Origin: Pseudomonas fluorescens
Lineage (GTDB): Bacteria; Pseudomonadota; Gammaproteobacteria; Pseudomonadales; Pseudomonadaceae
DNA: 64,000 nt
Direction of reading: 5' to 3'
Assembly (NCBI RefSeq): GCF_902497775.2
Contig: NZ_OZ024668.1
Span: 457,826 to 521,825, forward strand
Shown: piece after piece, positions 42,932-52,542 of the stretch
Position numbering within the stretch: position 1 is the stretch's first letter
How the letters are laid out: each line of letters opens with the position of its first letter
Translations under genes and position numbers: made by a program
Notes under the pieces: generated by a model
The model's input: only the letters and a program-made list of their open reading frames with translations
What the model was told of the DNA's origin: nothing
Database searches by the model: none

Positions 42932-45900
42932 TTACGCCGTCTGGGCGGCCGCTTGCGGTGCATCAGCCTTGGCCAGCAAGGTGTAGATACACGGCAGCAC
43001 GAACAGGGTGAACAAGGTGCCCACCGACATCCCGGAGGCGATCACCGTGCCGATGTCAAAGCGGCTGACCGCGCCGGCGCCGGTGGCGAGGATCAGCGGC
43101 ACCATGCCGAACACCATCGCCGCCGTGGTCATCAGCACCGGACGCAGACGAATGGCCGCAGCTTCCTCCACCGCTTCGCGGGCGCTCAGGCCTTTTTGCT
43201 GGCGCAACTGGTTGGCGAACTCGACGATCAGGATGCCGTGTTTGCTGATCAGCCCGATCAGGGTCACCAGGCCCACCTGGGTGTAGATGTTCATGCTCGA
43301 AATACCCAGGAACAGCGGGATCAACGCCCCGCAGATCGACAGCGGTACGGTCACCAGGATCACCAGCGGGTCGCGAAAACTCTCGAACTGGGCCGCCAGC
43401 ACCAAAAAGATGATCGCCAGGGCCAGGCCGAAGGTTACCCACAGGGCGCTGCCTTCCTGGACGAACTGACGCGCCGCGCCGCCATAATCAAAACCATAGC
43501 CTTCCGGCGCTTCCTCGCGGGCGATGGTACGCACGGTGTCCAGTGCCTCGCCCATGCTGACCAGCGCAAAGCCCTGGATGATCGTCGAGTTCAGTTGCTG
43601 GAACTGGTTGAGCTGACGCGGGCGGGCGCGGTCGCTGATGCTGATCAGGGTCGATAGCGGCAGCATCTGCCCTTGCTGGTTCTTCACGTAGTAGTTGTTC
43701 AGCCAGTCGGGGTTGTCGCGAAAGGGCCGCTCGACCTGGGCAATGACCTTGTAGCTGCGCCCGTCGATGGTAAACCGGTTGATCTCCGCTTCAGCCAGCA
43801 GCGTTGCCAGGGTGCCACCCAGGGCATCCATGGACACGCCCATCTGCGCCGCCTTGGCCCGGTCTATATCGACCACCACCTCCGGCTTGTCGAAGGCCAG
43901 GTCGATGTCGAGGAAAGCAAACTTGCCCGACGCCTGGGCGCGGGCCTTGACCCGTTCGGCGACCTCCAGCAAGGAGGCGTAGTCATTGGCGGTGTTGATC
44001 ACGAAGGCAAAGGGCAAACCTTCACCGGTGCCGGGCAGCGAGGGCAGGTTGAAGCCGAAGATCTGCAGGCCGCTGATGCCTTCAAGCTTGGCCTGTACCA
44101 GCGGCAGCAACTCCATCTGGGTGCGCTCGCGCTCGTTCCACGGCTTGAGCAGAAAGCCGCCGATACCCGACTGCACGCCGTTGAAACCGTTGATCTGGAA
44201 CGACGAGTAGTACTCGGGGAAGTCCTTGAAGATCTTGAGGAACTCGTCGGTGTAGCTGTTCAGGTAGTCAAGGTTGGTCGGCTGCGGCGCGGTGGCCATC
44301 ATGAAGATGACGCCCTGGTCTTCGTCGGGTGCCAGTTCGTTCTTGGTGAACATCAGGAACACCGGAATCAGGCACAGCACGATCAGCGCAAACACCAGCA
44401 CCACCGGCCGGGTGTTGAGGGTGCCGTGAAGGCTTTTCTGGTAGCGCTGCTTGAGCCGCTCGAACAAAAGGTCCAGGCGGTGGGCCAGGCCCGTGGGGTT
44501 CTGTTCGTGACGCAGGAGCAGGGCGCACATCATCGGCGACAGGGTCAGGGCCACGACTCCGGAGATCACCACAGCGCCGGCCAGGGTCAGGGCGAACTCC
44601 TTGAACAGCGCACCCGTGAGCCCTTCCAGAAAGCCGATAGGGGCGTAGACCGCCGCCAGGGTGATGGTCATCGACACCACCGGCATGGCGATCTCCCGGG
44701 CGCCTTCCAAGGCCGCGTCGCGGGGCGATTTACCTTCTTCGATGTGACGGTGGATGTTTTCCACCACGACAATGGCGTCATCGACCACCAGGCCGATGGC
44801 CAGGACCATGGCCAGCAGGGTGAGCAAATTCAGGGAATAGCCCATCAACTGCATGAAGAACAGTACGCCGATCATCGACAGCGGGATGGTGACCACCGGG
44901 ATCAGCACCGAGCGCAGGGCGCCGAGGAACAGGAAGACCACGACGATGACGATCAGCACCGCTTCGACCAGGGTTTTCACCACTTCGTCGATCGAGGCCT
45001 GGATGAACAGCGTGGCGTCGTAGGCGATCGAGGATTTCAGGTTCGGTGGCAACTGGCTTTCCAGCTCGGGCATGAGCTTGCGCACCTCCTTGATCACTTC
45101 CAGCGGGTTGGCCGCCGGGGTGGCTTTGATGCCGATGTACACCGAGGGCGTGCCGTCGAAGGAGCTGACCGTGTCGTAGTTCTCGGCGCCCATTTCGACC
45201 CGCGCCACATCGCCGAGCAGCACCCGGCTGTCGCCGCTGGTCTTGAGCGGGATGTTGGCGAAGGCTTCGGCGCTCTTCAGTTCGGTAGTGGCGTTGATAC
45301 TGGTGACGATGTACTCGCCCTTGAGTTCGCCGGCCGCCGACAGGAAGTTGTAGCCGCGCACGGCCTGGGTCACGTCGTTGGCGCTCAGGCCGTAGCCTGC
45401 GAGCTTCACCGGGTCGATCCACAGGCGCATGGCGAACAGCTGGTTGCCGAGGATCTCGGCTTCGGCCATGCCCGGCAGGGTCGCGAGCTTGGGCTGGATG
45501 ACCCGCGACAGGTAGTCGGTGATTTGCGGGTTGCTTAGCTCGCTGCTGTAGAAACTCACGTACATCAGCGCCGAAGCGTCGGCGGCTTCCTTGCTCAGCA
45601 CCGGGTCTTCGGCGTCCTGGGGCAGTTTGTTCTTGACCTCGTTGGCCTTGGCCAGCAGCTCGGTGAACAGCCGGTCGCTGTCCGAGCCGATGCGCGCGTA
45701 GATCGAGATCACCGAAAAGTTCTGCCGGCTTACCGAGGTCATGTAGTCGATGCCTTCGGCGCTGGCCAGGCTCTGCTGCAGCGGTTGGGTGATGTAACCC
45801 TGGATGGTCTCGGCATTGGCCCCGGGGTAGGCGGTGGTCACCGTGATCAGGGCGTTTTCCATCTGCGGATACTGACGGATCGGCAGCTTGCTCCAGGCCT

Positions 45901-45979
45901 GGAAGCCGAGCAGCACGATCAGCAGGCTGACCACGCTGGCCAGTACCGGGCGGCGGATGAACGGATCGGTAAAGGCCAT
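42932..45979 (-). CDS. mexW: RND multidrug efflux pump, inner-membrane component (MexW type)
   Basis: A 1015-residue HAE1-family RND transporter: 12 membrane segments, two large periplasmic loops, the proton-relay acidic pair in TM4 (GLVVDDAIVVVENI) and the conserved start FIRRPVLASVVSLLIVLLG. Sequence and position next to the PA4370-4373-like set point to MexW of P. aeruginosa MexVW, which uses OprM as outer channel; no channel gene is present here either. MexVW overproduction gives resistance to fluoroquinolones, tetracycline, chloramphenicol and erythromycin in P. aeruginosa. Confidence 0.85.
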   Translation of the reverse strand: MAFTDPFIRRPVLASVVSLLIVLLGFQAWSKLPIRQYPQMENALITVTTAYPGANAETIQGYITQPLQQSLASAEGIDYMTSVSRQNFSVISIYARIGSDSDRLFTELLAKANEVKNKLPQDAEDPVLSKEAADASALMYVSFYSSELSNPQITDYLSRVIQPKLATLPGMAEAEILGNQLFAMRLWIDPVKLAGYGLSANDVTQAVRGYNFLSAAGELKGEYIVTSINATTELKSAEAFANIPLKTSGDSRVLLGDVARVEMGAENYDTVSSFDGTPSVYIGIKATPAANPLEVIKEVRKLMPELESQLPPNLKSSIAYDATLFIQASIDEVVKTLVEAVLIVIVVVFLFLGALRSVLIPVVTIPLSMIGVLFFMQLMGYSLNLLTLLAMVLAIGLVVDDAIVVVENIHRHIEEGKSPRDAALEGAREIAMPVVSMTITLAAVYAPIGFLEGLTGALFKEFALTLAGAVVISGVVALTLSPMMCALLLRHEQNPTGLAHRLDLLFERLKQRYQKSLHGTLNTRPVVLVFALIVLCLIPVFLMFTKNELAPDEDQGVIFMMATAPQPTNLDYLNSYTDEFLKIFKDFPEYYSSFQINGFNGVQSGIGGFLLKPWNERERTQMELLPLVQAKLEGISGLQIFGFNLPSLPGTGEGLPFAFVINTANDYASLLEVAERVKARAQASGKFAFLDIDLAFDKPEVVVDIDRAKAAQMGVSMDALGGTLATLLAEAEINRFTIDGRSYKVIAQVERPFRDNPDWLNNYYVKNQQGQMLPLSTLISISDRARPRQLNQFQQLNSTIIQGFALVSMGEALDTVRTIAREEAPEGYGFDYGGAARQFVQEGSALWVTFGLALAIIFLVLAAQFESFRDPLVILVTVPLSICGALIPLFLGISSMNIYTQVGLVTLIGLISKHGILIVEFANQLRQQKGLSAREAVEEAAAIRLRPVLMTTAAMVFGMVPLILATGAGAVSRFDIGTVIASGMSVGTLFTLFVLPCIYTLLAKADAPQAAAQTA

Positions 45980-45992
45980 GACGGTTCCTTGA

Positions 45993-47150
45993 TCAGTTGC
46001 TGCGCGGCTGGCTGTCGGGAGCTTGCAGGGCTTTGTCCGGGCTGATGTTGATCGGCGCGCCCTGGGTGAGTTTCAGCTGGCCGGCGGTGACCACGGTTTC
46101 ACCGGCCTTGAGCCCTTTGCTGATGACCACCAGGCCATCGCGGCGCTCGCCGGTCTCGACGAAGCGGCGCTCGGCAATCAGGATCGGCTGGGCTTCGGCG
46201 GTGTCTTGCGCTTTAGCGTCCTCGGCCGTTTCCGGCTTTTTCGCCACGGCGACGTATACCGAGTTGCCATAGAGGGTGTAGGTGACCGCGCTTTCCGGCA
46301 CCACCACCTGGGGCTGCGGGTCAGGCAGCAGTACCTGCAGGCTGGTGAACATGCCGGGCAGCAGCTTGCCGTCAGGGTTGGCCAGAGTGGCGCGAACCTG
46401 CACGTTGCGGGTGCTGTCCTCGACCTTGGGGTTGATGGCGCTGATGGTGCCGGGGAAGTGTTCCTGCGGGTAGGCGGCGACAGTGACCAGCACCTGCTGG
46501 CCGATGCTCAGTTTGGGAATCGACTGTTCGGGGACGAAGAAATCGACGTAGAGGCTGCTCAGGTCCTGCAAGGTCGCGATCACCGTGCCGCTGGCCAGGT
46601 AGTCGCCGACATCCACTTGGCGGATGCCGATGGTGCCGCTGAACGGCGCATTGATGCTTTTTTTCGCCAGTGCCGCTTTGAGCTGATCGACCACTGCCTT
46701 GGTGCGCTTGAACTGGGCGCTGAGGCGGTCGAACTCGCCCTTGGAGATGGCCTGGCTGCCCACCAGCTGGCTGCCGCGGCTGTAATCGACCTGGGCCAGG
46801 CCGAGGTCGGCGAGGGCGGTGCCGAGCAGGGCGGTTTCGACGGCGCTGTCCAGTTGCAGCAACAGCTGGTCTTTACTGACCTTCTGCCCGGATTCGAAAA
46901 GCAGGGCCTTGACCGTGCCGGCGTTCTCCAGGCTCAGGTCGACCCCTTGCAGCGCCTTGAGGCTGCCCACTGCCGGCAGGCGGTTCTGCCAGGCGCGTTC
47001 ACTGGCCTCGGTCGCCGCCACGCTGATCGGTGGCTTGGGGACCGAGAACATCTGGACCTGCTGATAGATGGAAAAGGCTTTGTAGCCCCCCAGAATCAGC
47101 ACCAGCAACAGGACAACACCCAACATGATCAGCATGCGGCGGCGCAGCAT
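45993..47150 (-). CDS. mexV: RND efflux periplasmic adaptor (MexV type)
   Basis: A 385-residue membrane fusion protein: N-terminal membrane anchor (LIMLGVVLLLVLILGGY), coiled-coil hairpin around 100-165, lipoyl/barrel-sandwich halves (VKALLFESGQKVSKDQ, INAPFSGTIGIRQVDVGDYL) and beta-barrel. The gene precedes mexW by 13 bp. No lipobox is visible; the anchor is an uncleaved helix. The 124-bp gap to the upstream DUF1513 gene probably contains the promoter, but no convincing elements were identified. Confidence 0.86.
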   Translation of the reverse strand: MLRRRMLIMLGVVLLLVLILGGYKAFSIYQQVQMFSVPKPPISVAATEASERAWQNRLPAVGSLKALQGVDLSLENAGTVKALLFESGQKVSKDQLLLQLDSAVETALLGTALADLGLAQVDYSRGSQLVGSQAISKGEFDRLSAQFKRTKAVVDQLKAALAKKSINAPFSGTIGIRQVDVGDYLASGTVIATLQDLSSLYVDFFVPEQSIPKLSIGQQVLVTVAAYPQEHFPGTISAINPKVEDSTRNVQVRATLANPDGKLLPGMFTSLQVLLPDPQPQVVVPESAVTYTLYGNSVYVAVAKKPETAEDAKAQDTAEAQPILIAERRFVETGERRDGLVVISKGLKAGETVVTAGQLKLTQGAPINISPDKALQAPDSQPRSN

Positions 47151-47274
47151 AGTCCAGTTCCTTGGAGACGAATTATTCTTCGAATGGCACGACTTCGGGC
47201 GATCCTGCCCACGTGCGATGTAGCCGATATTACTCGTTTGACCAGGCCTGGGAAGGGTGAATTCCCGGGTATTT

Positions 47275-48372
47275 TCAGACCAGGTGCAAGTGGTTGTCCC
47301 AGAACGCCGAAGGCAACTGCAGCGGCTGGCCGATCAGTTCGGGCTTGCGGCAATCGTACAGACGGCAACGGCCCTGGCCGGAGGTCACGACAAAACCGTC
47401 TGCCACCGCGCCTACCCCGGCGCAGTCGGGCATCGGTGCGTCCAGGCGTACTTGCGCGCTATCCAGGTCCCAGATGAACAGGCGATTGGCGCGCGGCGCG
47501 GTCAGGGCCACCAGGCGAAGCTCGCTGTGGATAGCGACGCTGGCGGTGTAGTGGGCCATCGATTGCAACTGTTGCTCAGGCACCGGAAAGGCTTCGAAGG
47601 CCTGGCCCGGACGCTTGATCGCCAGCAACTCGGCCGTCTCGTGGCTGGCACCCATGAACTGCTGGCCGGCGACGATGGTGCCATCGCTGGCAATTGCCAG
47701 GTGGCGCACGCTGTTCATCTGCTGGCTGAGCACCTCTTTGCTCAGCAGGGTGCCATCGCGCTGCATCAGCACCAGGCTCGGCTGCATGGCGTCGAGGTTC
47801 ATCTCTACCCGGCTTTCGGCCTCGGTACGGATACCGCCATTGGCCACCACCAGGGTTTCACCGTCGGGCATCCACGACACCTGGTGCGGGCCGATGCCGT
47901 GGGTGGAGATTTCACCGCTGTGCTGCAGGCGTTCGCCGTCGAACCGATAGACCCCGAGCACGCCACGGCCGGGGTCGGTGGTGTCGTTCTCGGTGGCGTA
48001 CAGCCATTCGCCGCTCTTGTGCATCACCGCATGGCCGTAGAAGTGCCGGTTCGGCTGCGAGGTGATGGTCTGCAGCAAGCGGCCATCGCGCAGGTCGATC
48101 AGGTAGCTCTCGGTGCCCGGGCGGCGGGCAACGAACAGGGCAATCGGCTGCTCGGGATGGTTGATGATGTCGTGGCAACGCTGGCCCACCTGGGTGGCGA
48201 ACACCTGGGTACCGTCCAGGCGGTAGCCGACGGCGTAGTGCTTGCCGTCGCCATCGTCACGCGCCGAGAGCAGCAGCGGCGTGCTGCTCTTGTTGCGAAA
48301 CAGGGTCCAGCCGCCGAGGGTGAGGGCGCTGAGCACAACGCTACCGAGTTTGAGAGCCTGGCGTCGCAACAT
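47275..48372 (-). CDS. DUF1513 periplasmic beta-propeller-like protein
   Basis: A 365-residue protein that starts with MLRRQALKLGSVVLSALTLGG, a twin-arginine-like or Sec signal (RRQALK), followed by repeated propeller-like strands (HAVMHKSGEWLYATEND, HQVSWMPDGETLVVANGG). DUF1513 proteins accompany imelysins and di-heme peroxidase-like proteins in gene sets tied to iron uptake. It starts 2 bp after the imelysin stop, so it belongs to that operon. Molecular function unknown. Confidence 0.82.
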   Translation of the reverse strand: MLRRQALKLGSVVLSALTLGGWTLFRNKSSTPLLLSARDDGDGKHYAVGYRLDGTQVFATQVGQRCHDIINHPEQPIALFVARRPGTESYLIDLRDGRLLQTITSQPNRHFYGHAVMHKSGEWLYATENDTTDPGRGVLGVYRFDGERLQHSGEISTHGIGPHQVSWMPDGETLVVANGGIRTEAESRVEMNLDAMQPSLVLMQRDGTLLSKEVLSQQMNSVRHLAIASDGTIVAGQQFMGASHETAELLAIKRPGQAFEAFPVPEQQLQSMAHYTASVAIHSELRLVALTAPRANRLFIWDLDSAQVRLDAPMPDCAGVGAVADGFVVTSGQGRCRLYDCRKPELIGQPLQLPSAFWDNHLHLV

Positions 48373-48374
48373 GA

Positions 48375-49439
48375 TCAGTCACCGTCGTTGGCGTTGAAGC
48401 CCAGCTGGATGCCCAGCGCCTTGGCCAGCTCGCCTTCGTGCAGGCGGTGGACGACGTTGAGGCTGTCGTAAATGGTGTTCAGTTGCTGGCGACCGGCTTC
48501 GTCGTCGAGCAACTCGCCCAGGGTTTTCTGGTTGCTGGCCAGCAGCGTGGTGGCGTTAGCGTAAGCTGCGTCGATCTTGTCGGCCAGGGCTTGCTGGTCT
48601 TTGCCCAGCAGGCCGCGCAGGCCCTTGTTGTCGACCCCGACCCAGACGGTCTGGGCTGCATTGAGGCTGGCTTGCAGGCTTTTCAGCGAGGAGTGGCTGC
48701 GCCAGGCTTCGGCTTGCAGTGGCTGCGGGATGCCCTTGCTCAGGCGGCCCATGGGGGCGCCGAGCTTTTTCTTCAGAGTGTCCAGGGCGGTGACCTGGGC
48801 ACGCAGCAGGTCGGCGATGGCCTCGTGGGAATCGGCATAGCGCTGGTTGGGGAACTTGGTCATCTGCGCCAGCATGCCGTCGGTGGTGTTCCAGCCTTTG
48901 AGGATTTCCTCGGCCAGGGCTTTCTGGTGCTCGCCGATGGCTACCAGCAGCGGGCAGTAGCGGGCTTTCTGTTCGGCGTTGGCGGCATCCGGCTTGCTGT
49001 CGAAGAGGATGTACTCGTAAGCCGACAGGCCGCGCACGACGACACTGGATTTGCCCAGGGTTTGGGCGTCGACCGGTTTGTCGCCATTGACCAGCTGTTC
49101 GACCTGCCGGCCGACCAGGTTCTTCTTGTCGGGCCAGAACTGCACCTGCCAGGCGCGATTGCCTTCAGCCAGCGGACCGATCAGCAGCGGTTGCAGCTCG
49201 GCCCAGGCTTTTTGCGCGTGGAGGAAGTCGGCACGGGCAGTGGCCAGGTCCGCCTTGCCTTCACAGAAGGCCAGGGCACTGACGGCCAGCTGGCGGTCGG
49301 CTTCGACCCAGCGGCTGTAGGTCGGCAGGATCACCTGTTGGGCGATTGCCGCCGAAGTCACCGCTTGTGGGTCTTGCGGCGAGCAGGCGCCGAGGGCGAG
49401 GGCGGCAAGGCTGGTGAACAACAGTTTGGGACGGAACAT
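48375..49439 (-). CDS. Imelysin-family lipoprotein lacking the motif histidine
   Basis: A 354-residue lipoprotein (lipobox LGAC, Cys19) of the imelysin/peptidase M75 family. Family members usually carry GxHxxE; here the aligned segment is GLSAYEYILF, so histidine is replaced by serine while the glutamate stays. Imelysins are thought to take part in iron uptake rather than proteolysis. It is the middle gene of a three-gene operon with the DUF1111 and DUF1513 genes. Confidence 0.83.
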   Translation of the reverse strand: MFRPKLLFTSLAALALGACSPQDPQAVTSAAIAQQVILPTYSRWVEADRQLAVSALAFCEGKADLATARADFLHAQKAWAELQPLLIGPLAEGNRAWQVQFWPDKKNLVGRQVEQLVNGDKPVDAQTLGKSSVVVRGLSAYEYILFDSKPDAANAEQKARYCPLLVAIGEHQKALAEEILKGWNTTDGMLAQMTKFPNQRYADSHEAIADLLRAQVTALDTLKKKLGAPMGRLSKGIPQPLQAEAWRSHSSLKSLQASLNAAQTVWVGVDNKGLRGLLGKDQQALADKIDAAYANATTLLASNQKTLGELLDDEAGRQQLNTIYDSLNVVHRLHEGELAKALGIQLGFNANDGD

Positions 49440-49454
49440 GCCCGGCTCCTTTGC

Positions 49455-50882
49455 TTAAAGTGAATTCAGGAACGCCAGCAACGCGGCGCGCTGCTCGGCA
49501 TTGAAAGTCAGTACGTGCTGCTTGGCCGCTTGCGCCTCGCCACCGTGCCAGAGCACGGCTTCGAGCAGGTTGCGGGCACGACCATCGTGAAGAAACTGGG
49601 TGTGACCGCTGACGGTCTCGTTCAAGCCGATGCCCCACAGTGGCGGGGTGCGCCAGTCCTGGCCGCTGGCGGCGAACTCGGTGCGGTTATCCGCCAGGCC
49701 CGGGCCCATGTCATGCAGCAGCAAGTCGCTGTAGGGGCGGATCAACTGATTGGCCAGCTCCGGCTCGGCGGCGTCGCTGGCGGTGGTGAATTGCGGCGTG
49801 TGGCAGCTCTGGCAGCCAGCCTGGTGGAACAGGTTCTTGCCGGCCAGCACCTGGGTCGAGTCGATGTCCTTGCGTACTGGCACCGCCAGGTTGCGGGTAT
49901 AGAACAGCACCAGGCGCAGGATGTTGTCGCTGACTTCCTGCTCGCCGTTGGCACCGTTGCCGTTGGCGGCATTGAGGCAGTCGGTCTGCGCCGGGGTGCA
50001 ATCGTCCATCGGCCGCAGGCTGGTGGTCAGGCCCATGTCGCCGGAAAACGCGTGGACATTCTGCTGGTTGAGGTTCGGCTGCCCGGCCTTCCAGCCGAAG
50101 CGGCCGAGCACGGTCTTGCCCTGGGCGTCGTCCCAGACCTGGTTGGCGCGACCACGGATACCATCGCCGTTGCGGTCATCGGGGTCGGCATTGGCCAGGA
50201 TCGCCGCTTCGGGGATGGCCTCGAGCAGGCCCAGGCCGATCATCGGCGGGGCGATCCGGGCGGAGAAACGGGTATCGGGGTGCATCGGGCCGTAGCCCAG
50301 TTGGCTGATCTGCAGCCGTGGCTTGCGCAGTTCGACTTCAGTGCCGTCCTTGAAGCTGACCTGTTGCATGTCGTACTCGACCCGCACCTTGCCTTCGGGT
50401 GCTACACCGGGCACTGCCATGTCTTGCAACTGACCGCCATACACCGGCTCCGGGACGATGCCCAGTTGCTCGATGACCTTGGCGTACTGCGGTTGATCCG
50501 GGATCGACAGGCGCACCAGCATCGACACCGAATTGGCGGCGTTGGGCCCCGGCGGGTGGCCGCGACCGTCCTTGATGTGGCAGTTCTGGCAGGCATTGGT
50601 ATTGAACAGCGGGCCCAGGCCGTCGCGGGCGGTGGTGGTCGACGGGGCGATCACCCAGGGGCTGCGGAAAAAGCTGTTGCCGACGCTGAAGTCCAGGCGC
50701 CGGCTCGGCGTCAGGTTGGCCGAAGGCATGGAGTAGGCGTTCTGGTCGCGCTTGTTCACCGTCGCTTTGCCACCGGCCAGCGCCTCACCGGGCTCGGCCT
50801 GGGTGAAACGCGGTGCGTCGTCGCAGCCGGCCAGAAGGAAGGCCAGAAGCAGGGGACTGAGGCGGGGAAGCAACGAGGACAT
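49455..50882 (-). CDS. Di-heme DUF1111 (thiol oxidoreductase-like) lipoprotein
   Basis: A 475-residue exported lipoprotein (lipobox LAGC) with two c-type heme sites, CQNCH and CQSCH, and the DUF1111 core similar to di-heme cytochrome c peroxidases. The family is annotated as putative thiol oxidoreductase. ATG 50882 is chosen over TTG 50885 because CAGGA stands 7 nt upstream. It heads the operon DUF1111-imelysin-DUF1513, an arrangement reminiscent of periplasmic iron oxidation and uptake. Confidence 0.85.
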   Translation of the reverse strand: MSSLLPRLSPLLLAFLLAGCDDAPRFTQAEPGEALAGGKATVNKRDQNAYSMPSANLTPSRRLDFSVGNSFFRSPWVIAPSTTTARDGLGPLFNTNACQNCHIKDGRGHPPGPNAANSVSMLVRLSIPDQPQYAKVIEQLGIVPEPVYGGQLQDMAVPGVAPEGKVRVEYDMQQVSFKDGTEVELRKPRLQISQLGYGPMHPDTRFSARIAPPMIGLGLLEAIPEAAILANADPDDRNGDGIRGRANQVWDDAQGKTVLGRFGWKAGQPNLNQQNVHAFSGDMGLTTSLRPMDDCTPAQTDCLNAANGNGANGEQEVSDNILRLVLFYTRNLAVPVRKDIDSTQVLAGKNLFHQAGCQSCHTPQFTTASDAAEPELANQLIRPYSDLLLHDMGPGLADNRTEFAASGQDWRTPPLWGIGLNETVSGHTQFLHDGRARNLLEAVLWHGGEAQAAKQHVLTFNAEQRAALLAFLNSL

Positions 50883-51010
50883 CAATAATCCTGGGGCTTG
50901 GGCAAAAACCGGCGTGCAAGCTTAGCAGGCTCAGGGTGATTGAATAAGAGGGATTTGCGTTTGCTGGATGAAATCTGTGCTCATGCCCTGTGGGAGCCGG
51001 TTGCAGATAT

Positions 51011-51035
51011 AAAAAAGGCGACCCGAAGGTCGCCT
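51011..51035 (-). terminator. icmP terminator
   Basis: On the minus strand AGGCGACC-TTCG-GGTCGCCT is followed by a run of T residues (A6 at 51011-51016 on the plus strand). It separates icmP from the DUF1111 operon downstream. Confidence 0.85.
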
Positions 51036-51053
51036 CTTTCAATCGCCGCTGAA

Positions 51054-52394
51054 TCAGAACTCGTGATCAGCGTTGTCTGGCGCCAGGTTGGCGATGCCCA
51101 GTTTGCTCGCGGCCTGCTCGATCGCGCCGGTCTGCTTGACCAGGGCGGCGATGGCGTCACGCACGATCTGGTTGCCGGCAGCGTTGTCGGCAGCGATCAA
51201 CTGGTCGTAGTGCTCGCCTTTGGCGGCGTGGTCGACCATAACCTGGATCTTGGCTTCGGTCGCTTCCAGGTCGGCCTTGAGGGTGGTGTCGGTAGCCGCG
51301 TCGATCTTGGCCACCAGCGACGACAGGCTTGGGCCGGTCAGCTTGCTGCCGTCGGCGCGGGTGTACTCGCCCAGGTAGACGTTACGGATGCCCTTGGCGT
51401 CGTAGAAGTGCGAGTTGTGGGTGTTGTCGCTGAAGCAGTCTTGCTCGTCTTCAGGCGAGTTGGCCTCCAGGGACACCTTCATGCGCTCGCCAGCCAGTTC
51501 GCCCAGCGACAGGCTGCCCATGCCGAACAGCATTTTGCGCAGGCCGTCGGTCACAGGTTCTGCTTCGAGGGTGGCGCGGTAATTGGTAGCGACGTTCGGT
51601 GCCCAGTTGCCGACCATTTCTTCGAGGTCGTTGACCAGCAGTTGGGTCACGGCTTTCAGGTAGGCACGGCGGCGTTCGTTATGGCCGCCGGTAGCGCCCT
51701 TGCCTTCGAGGTAATCGGAAGCCGGACGGGCACCAGCGCCTGGGCCAGTACCGTTGAGGTCCTGGCCCCAGAGCAGGAATTCGATAGCGTGGTAGCCAGT
51801 GGCAACGTTGGCTTCGGAGCCGCCCAGCTCGTTCAGGCTGGCCAGTTTCTCGGGGGTGATGTCCTTGACGTCTACCTTGTCTTCGCCGACCTGAACTTCA
51901 GTGTTGGCGATGATGTTGGCGGTAGCGCCAGGGTTACCCAAGGCATGCTCGTAGCTCTTGTCGACATAGTCGATCAGGCCTTCGTCCAGCGGCCAGGCGT
52001 TCACCTGACCTTCCCAGTCGTCGATGATGGTGTTGCCGAAGCGGAACACTTCGCTCTGCAGGTACGGCACACGGGAAGCCACCCAGGCGGCCTTGGCGGC
52101 GTTCAGGTTTTCGTCGTTGGGTTTGGCGAGGAAGGCGTCGATAGCGGTTTGCAGGGTCTTGGCGGTGCTCAGCGAGTCGCTGTACACGGCATGGACCATG
52201 TCGGCGTAATGCTTGACCACGGCTTTTGCCGCTGCCTCGTCGACGGCGCCAGCGGCGGCCGGTGCGGCAGCCGAAGAGGTGGCAGCCGGAGCTTGCGGTG
52301 CGGCGGCCTTGTCCTTGTCCTTGCTGTCGCCGCAACCGGCGAGAGAGATGGCAATGGCCAACAGACTGGCGGTGGCCAGAGGCATACGAATCAT
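51054..52394 (-). CDS. icmP: Imelysin-family lipoprotein IcmP
   Basis: A 446-residue lipoprotein (lipobox LAGC) with an A-rich linker followed by the imelysin domain carrying the intact GxHxxE motif (TGYHAIEFLLWG). The P. aeruginosa homologue is called IcmP (insulin-cleaving metalloproteinase), while other imelysins are iron-regulated proteins. ATG 52394 is chosen with AGGAA upstream. The sequence ...GAGARPASDYLEG and ...FSDNTHNSHFYDAKG are typical. A Fur-like sequence lies upstream, and the gene ends in its own terminator. Confidence 0.88.
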   Translation of the reverse strand: MIRMPLATASLLAIAISLAGCGDSKDKDKAAAPQAPAATSSAAAPAAAGAVDEAAAKAVVKHYADMVHAVYSDSLSTAKTLQTAIDAFLAKPNDENLNAAKAAWVASRVPYLQSEVFRFGNTIIDDWEGQVNAWPLDEGLIDYVDKSYEHALGNPGATANIIANTEVQVGEDKVDVKDITPEKLASLNELGGSEANVATGYHAIEFLLWGQDLNGTGPGAGARPASDYLEGKGATGGHNERRRAYLKAVTQLLVNDLEEMVGNWAPNVATNYRATLEAEPVTDGLRKMLFGMGSLSLGELAGERMKVSLEANSPEDEQDCFSDNTHNSHFYDAKGIRNVYLGEYTRADGSKLTGPSLSSLVAKIDAATDTTLKADLEATEAKIQVMVDHAAKGEHYDQLIAADNAAGNQIVRDAIAALVKQTGAIEQAASKLGIANLAPDNADHEF

Positions 52395-52450
52395 GGCGAA
52401 TTCCTGCGTCGAGAGGTTGGACAGGCGTACCGGGGCACGCAAAACTGCAA

Positions 52451-52469
52451 CATAATGCGAAAGATTTGC
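52451..52469. promoter_or_regulatory. Candidate Fur box upstream of icmP
   Basis: CATAATGCGAAAGATTTGC agrees with 12 of 19 positions of the Fur consensus. It also overlaps an AATGC-N9-GCATT inverted repeat (52454-52472). It lies about 57 bp upstream of the icmP start, where it could repress under iron sufficiency. Confidence 0.45.
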
Positions 52470-52542
52470 ATTTTGTGTAAAGGGGCAGTCACGTAAATAT
52501 TCAAATGCGTGTTTCGGCCACTTCGGGCAATGCGGAAAGGTG

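Noticed and set aside
42932..45979. Identification as MexK or MdtB
   Set aside because: The two-gene order without channel and the adjacent imelysin/DUF1111/DUF1513 genes match the mexVW neighbourhood of P. aeruginosa. MexK and MdtB lie in other contexts.
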